Below, piece after piece: positions 60,690 through 64,000 of a stretch of 64,000 bases of DNA. Source of the stretch: Pyricularia pennisetigena (lineage: Eukaryota > Ascomycota > Sordariomycetes > Magnaporthales > Pyriculariaceae); NCBI RefSeq assembly GCF_004337985.1, contig NC_043742.1, positions 7,192,641 to 7,256,640 of the forward strand. Direction: 5' to 3'. Under the pieces are notes generated by a model. It saw only the letters and a program-made list of their open reading frames with translations, made no database searches and had not been told where the DNA came from. The position numbers and the translations under genes are program-made. Each line of letters starts with the position of its first letter. Position 1 is the first letter of the stretch.

Positions 60690-61572
60690 TATAAAAAGGA
60701 AGGTTATATGATAAATTGTGAAGTGAATATATTTGTATAAGGTGGATATATATAAGGAGAAAAAGGTCACTTTTATAAGTAAGATAGATAGAGGTAAAAA
60801 TTGTATTGATGGTTGAATGAATCGAGAGATCGATGGATGGATAGATCGATAGATAGATAGATTAAATGATAGATAGATAAATCATAAAACTTCCTCTAAT
60901 TTTAAGGCGGGAAACTTTTCCCTATTTATTTGCAAAAGTATTGCATGTGGCAATCCATATATTATAAATCCACGTATTAAGGTTTGCATTTTATTTTCCC
61001 AATTAGGATAAAATAAAACAACGCTTCAGCGTTCACCTATTTATTTGTGGCTATTGTGAACGTCTCATATTTGAAACGTTGTATGACGCAATCTTCAAAA
61101 CCTTACCTGTATTTATGTCATGCGTTTTATTTTTACCAAAATAGGTTTGCCTGTGGATCGTATGATCTGCAAATGATCTGCGTTCATTTCTTTTGCCCAA
61201 ATAGGTCAAAAGTATACATGCATGAATTGTGTGCAATTGTGTTGCATTATTTAATTAATACACGTTATACATTGCATAAAGGTTATGCAGTATTGTGCAT
61301 AATAATTATGCATCATTGTGCATAATAATTATACATTATTGTGCATATTAATTATGCATTATTGTGCATATTAATTATGCATTATTGTGCATATTAATTA
61401 TACATCATTGTGCATAATTATGCATCGTAGTATTTACTACGTGCTTAAACTTATGATATAAGTTTATTATTCTTTTATGCATTGCATAATATTTATGCAT
61501 AGTTGTGCATAATTATGCATCGTAGTATATATTACGTACTTAAGCTTATAATATAAGCTTATTATTCTCATA
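60690..61572 (-). mobile_element. Copia-1 LTR, solo, reversed
   Basis: It runs from TATAAAAAGGAAGG to TTATTCTCATA with two palindrome units and a GATA/GGAT tract near 60826-60870. The flanks (CGGAA and AAACG) do not match and come from different elements, a Copia-2 LTR and Gypsy, so this LTR also marks a rearrangement or deletion. Confidence 0.85.
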
Positions 61573-62645
61573 AAACGGACGGGGGTACGGAACGGATTAA
61601 TTAGGAAATGCAATATTATTTAAAAATTTTCGTGGTATTTAACCAAACAAATTGGCCCGGACATTTACCGGCCGTTTAATTAACGTTAAATAATAGGAAT
61701 TCGTTAATTACGGGAATTAATTTTAATAGGTTATTATTAGGATATAAGGTAAACGCGGTCCCGGTAATACAGGTAAACGGACGACCGGGTTCCACGCCCA
61801 AAGGTCGCGCGAATTTGTTTTTACAGCATTTTAAAAACGGTATAAACGTGGCCCACGCCGTTATAATTTATATATAATAACGCCAAAAAAAAACGCGAAT
61901 AAAATACGGAAACCGGCGGACCGTTTCAAAATAAGGGATAAAGTTTTTTTTAACCTACGGAACGTTAAAATTAATCGCCCGAATAAAAAGTTTAATTTCG
62001 TGGCGAATAAATATACGGTCGTGGCGATTTTTACACCATTAATAATTACGTTAAACGTCCCGAAAAAAATCCACCCTATTTTTTACGTGGAATTAATCGA
62101 AAAAACCGCGGACGACCTATTACCGTCCCAAATTTGTACCGATATTAAACCCGGCCCGTTATTAATCCCATCCGATTTAAATAACGAAACCGCGGAAAAA
62201 TGGGTAATAAAAGAAAATTTAACCGCGAAAAACGCAATGGGGAAAAAACGCAAACGTAAAATTTTGGTAAAATGGAAAGGGTACGATAAACCCACGTAAA
62301 AGGATTTGGTAATAGTGGAAAATATACGGGTATTGGACGAATTCGAAACAAAATAAGGGCCGGCCCAAATAAATAATGGCCCGGTATCGAAACGACGTTA
62401 ACAATTAAATATTTAACCGGACTAGGGACCTGTTACAATTAATTAAAAAGTCGACGATTCCCCGGAAAAAAAGCGACGCGGTAAACCTAAAATTAATATT
62501 AATTTAACCAAACGTACGGTAAAAAAAACACGCAAAATTAAACCCCTTGCCGGGGCGAAATGCAATAAAAACAAACCGACGACCATATAACCCGCGCCCA
62601 TTTTTGGGGCGACGTAACCGCATCCCACCCATTTAATCCTTAAAT
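61573..62645 (+). pseudogene. Gypsy integrase C-terminus with chromodomain (copy 3)
   Basis: It matches the inverse of about 36190-37290. The open segment 62000-62299 includes KKIHPIFYVELIEK and the chromodomain with KILVKWKGYDKPT. TAA at 62297-62299 replaces the TGG of the copy at 27556. A short basic tail continues to about 62645. Confidence 0.8.
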
Positions 62646-62695
62646 TAAATTAATATATATAAAACGAGGCGATAACTTTGCGCGGCGATAAAATA

Positions 62696-64000
62696 TTAAT
62701 TAAAAACCGATTTATTCGCCTCCGATTCGTTATCCAAATCTCCCTTTTCCTCATTTCTTTCCTTTATTTCGACGTCCTCCTTTTTTATTTTATTATTTTC
62801 CGCGTCGTTTTTAAAAACCGGGAATTCCTATTGTTCGGCGAATTGGTTAACCTCCCGCAATAAAGCGGTATAACGTCGGATAATACCTTCGATTAAAAAA
62901 AATTTACGACGGGACCTTCCAAAAAACGGGTTTTTGCCTATACCACGACCAAAAATACGAGGGCGCGACGAAATAGGGGCACGGGGACGCGAAAAATTAA
63001 ATATATACCGAATCGAGGTACGAATAAAACGAAATGCGACGGGGTAACGCGAAAGGGGAATTTCGAAACGTCGACGGGACGTGGTAATAATAAAAACGAA
63101 AAGGCGTGGGGAATACGCGGGGCGAAATTGGCGTATAAAAACGGCGGGAAAAAGGGTTAAAACGGTAATTAAAATAGCGAAAGCGTTATTATTTCGGCGC
63201 GCCTTTTGCAGGTTTTCCTTATAACGCAACGTATTGCGTTTTTGAAAAATTTTAAAAATTAATAACGTTATCGAAACAATTGTATATTAAAGGAATTAAA
63301 CGCATTTCCAGGTAAATGAAACCATATGCGAAAATTTGTACCAATTAACGGTTACAATTACCGCCGCTACGAAAAAGGGTATTAAATATAGCGGCAAAAA
63401 TAATGGTTTTGGTAAAAGTCGTTACGGCCCCGGAATTCGCTATTTTATCCTATACGTCCTAATAAACGCGGACCCAATTAATATACGCGGTAAAAAAATT
63501 TCGAAACAGTACGGTATTTTTACCAAAAATTTTTTTATTATCCACGACGGTGCTTTTAATTAAAAATTGGACGATATAACGATTATTGTAAATCGTGGTT
63601 TTTAATTTTCGTAAACGGCGGCGGAAAACAGGGTTAAAAGCGTAAATAGTTTCGCTATAATAATAATACGATTTTTTGGTGTCGCAATATCGCTGGTAAT
63701 TAGTACCGTCGGGGGCAGGGCCACACTCCCAAACCCCGTTAATTTTGGACGTTTTTATATAAAAAACGCAAAAAATAAATACATTTTCCGGAGCGGTATA
63801 TTCGTCGTTATTTAAATTACCTTGGAATTCCGCGGCACCGACAACGCGACGAAAACGTTGCGAATATAAATTAGCGATACCACCCAATCGGTATTTAATC
63901 GATACGATTTACAAATGGGCGGCCGTTATTATTATATAACGAAAACAATTAACCATTACGGTAAAAAGGCCGGATATTTCCATTACCGGTACTGGTTTAT
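62696..64000 (-). pseudogene. Antisense reading frame of the Gypsy element (copy 3, partial)
   Basis: The frame opposite to pol, from beyond the window edge to the stop at 62696-62698 (SVFN-stop, as in copy 1). Long open parts are 63459-63887 (FRRVVGAAEF, NDEYTAPEN, GPAPDG, RRRLRKLKTT) and 62828-63229 (ENLQKARRN, RQFRPAY, RRRFE). A frame change lies between them. The acidic/basic tail (NDAENNKIKKEDVEIKE) is conserved in character with copy 1. This is the copy with the fewest stops in the central region. Confidence 0.55.

Noticed and set aside
27263..64000. Frequent TAA/TAG at glutamine positions, suggesting a reassigned (ciliate-like) genetic code
   Set aside because: The cdh gene uses CAA/CAG for Gln, has no internal TAA/TAG and ends with TAA. 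Sister transposon copies keep CAA at the same sites. C-to-T mutation by RIP explains the pattern.

Overview
The window reads as a filamentous ascomycete fungus, probably a Sordariomycete-type cellulose degrader. It holds one intact gene, a nine-intron cellobiose dehydrogenase with a C-terminal CBM1 (1410-4612). About 59 kb of AT-rich nested transposon wreckage follows. The wreckage carries a RIP-type signature: CAA/CAG glutamine codons have become TAA/TAG, TG has become TA at LTR ends, and CpG is kept while CpA is depleted. I see no other host gene, no intact tRNA or rRNA gene, and no CRISPR array.

Layout. 1-1409 is the unique 5' flank of cdh. 4613-6974 is the 3' flank, then a DNA-transposon end and an unidentified AT-rich relic. 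6975-18364 holds Copia-1 LTRs, Copia-2 gag and integrase pieces, a Copia-3 solo LTR and a divergent Copia-1 gag-pol relic. 18365-27262 holds two Copia-2 pieces on the minus strand. 27263-30668 is a piece of chromovirus Gypsy with a Copia-2 solo LTR in it. 31507-42771 is a Copia-3 element (LTR, primer site, gag), split inside its LTR by a full-length 9.6 kb Gypsy element (31755-41401, 188-bp LTRs, 5-bp target duplication). That Gypsy itself contains a 1.86 kb DNA transposon with a 9-bp duplication. 42793-53600 holds Copia-1 pieces, including the best preserved copy, and an assembly gap at 50841. 53601-58283 is the second half of a Copia-2 element. 58284-64000 holds more Gypsy fragments.

Family names are mine. 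Copia-1 has LTRs of about 1 kb (TGTGAGAATAATAAG...TTTTTACA). Copia-2 has LTRs of about 553 bp (TGTTAATTATATACG...TTGTTAACA). Copia-3 has LTRs of about 660 bp. Gypsy has 188-bp LTRs. All three Copia families show a primer site matching the anticodon arm of initiator tRNA-Met (half-tRNA priming). The Gypsy shows the 11-nt LTR/primer-site complementarity expected of Tf1/sushi self-priming.

Main observations. (1) The Gypsy carries a long reading frame on the strand opposite to pol, between pol and the 3' LTR, seen in three copies and ending at the same codon. (2) Matching target duplications show that 24292-52567 is inverted relative to an earlier state, with Copia-1 LTRs at both breakpoints; this could be a real rearrangement or a misassembly. 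(3) A 2.6 kb near-identical duplication abuts the single N. (4) tRNA-like Pol III promoter modules sit inside the Copia-3 LTR and in the Copia-2 tail.
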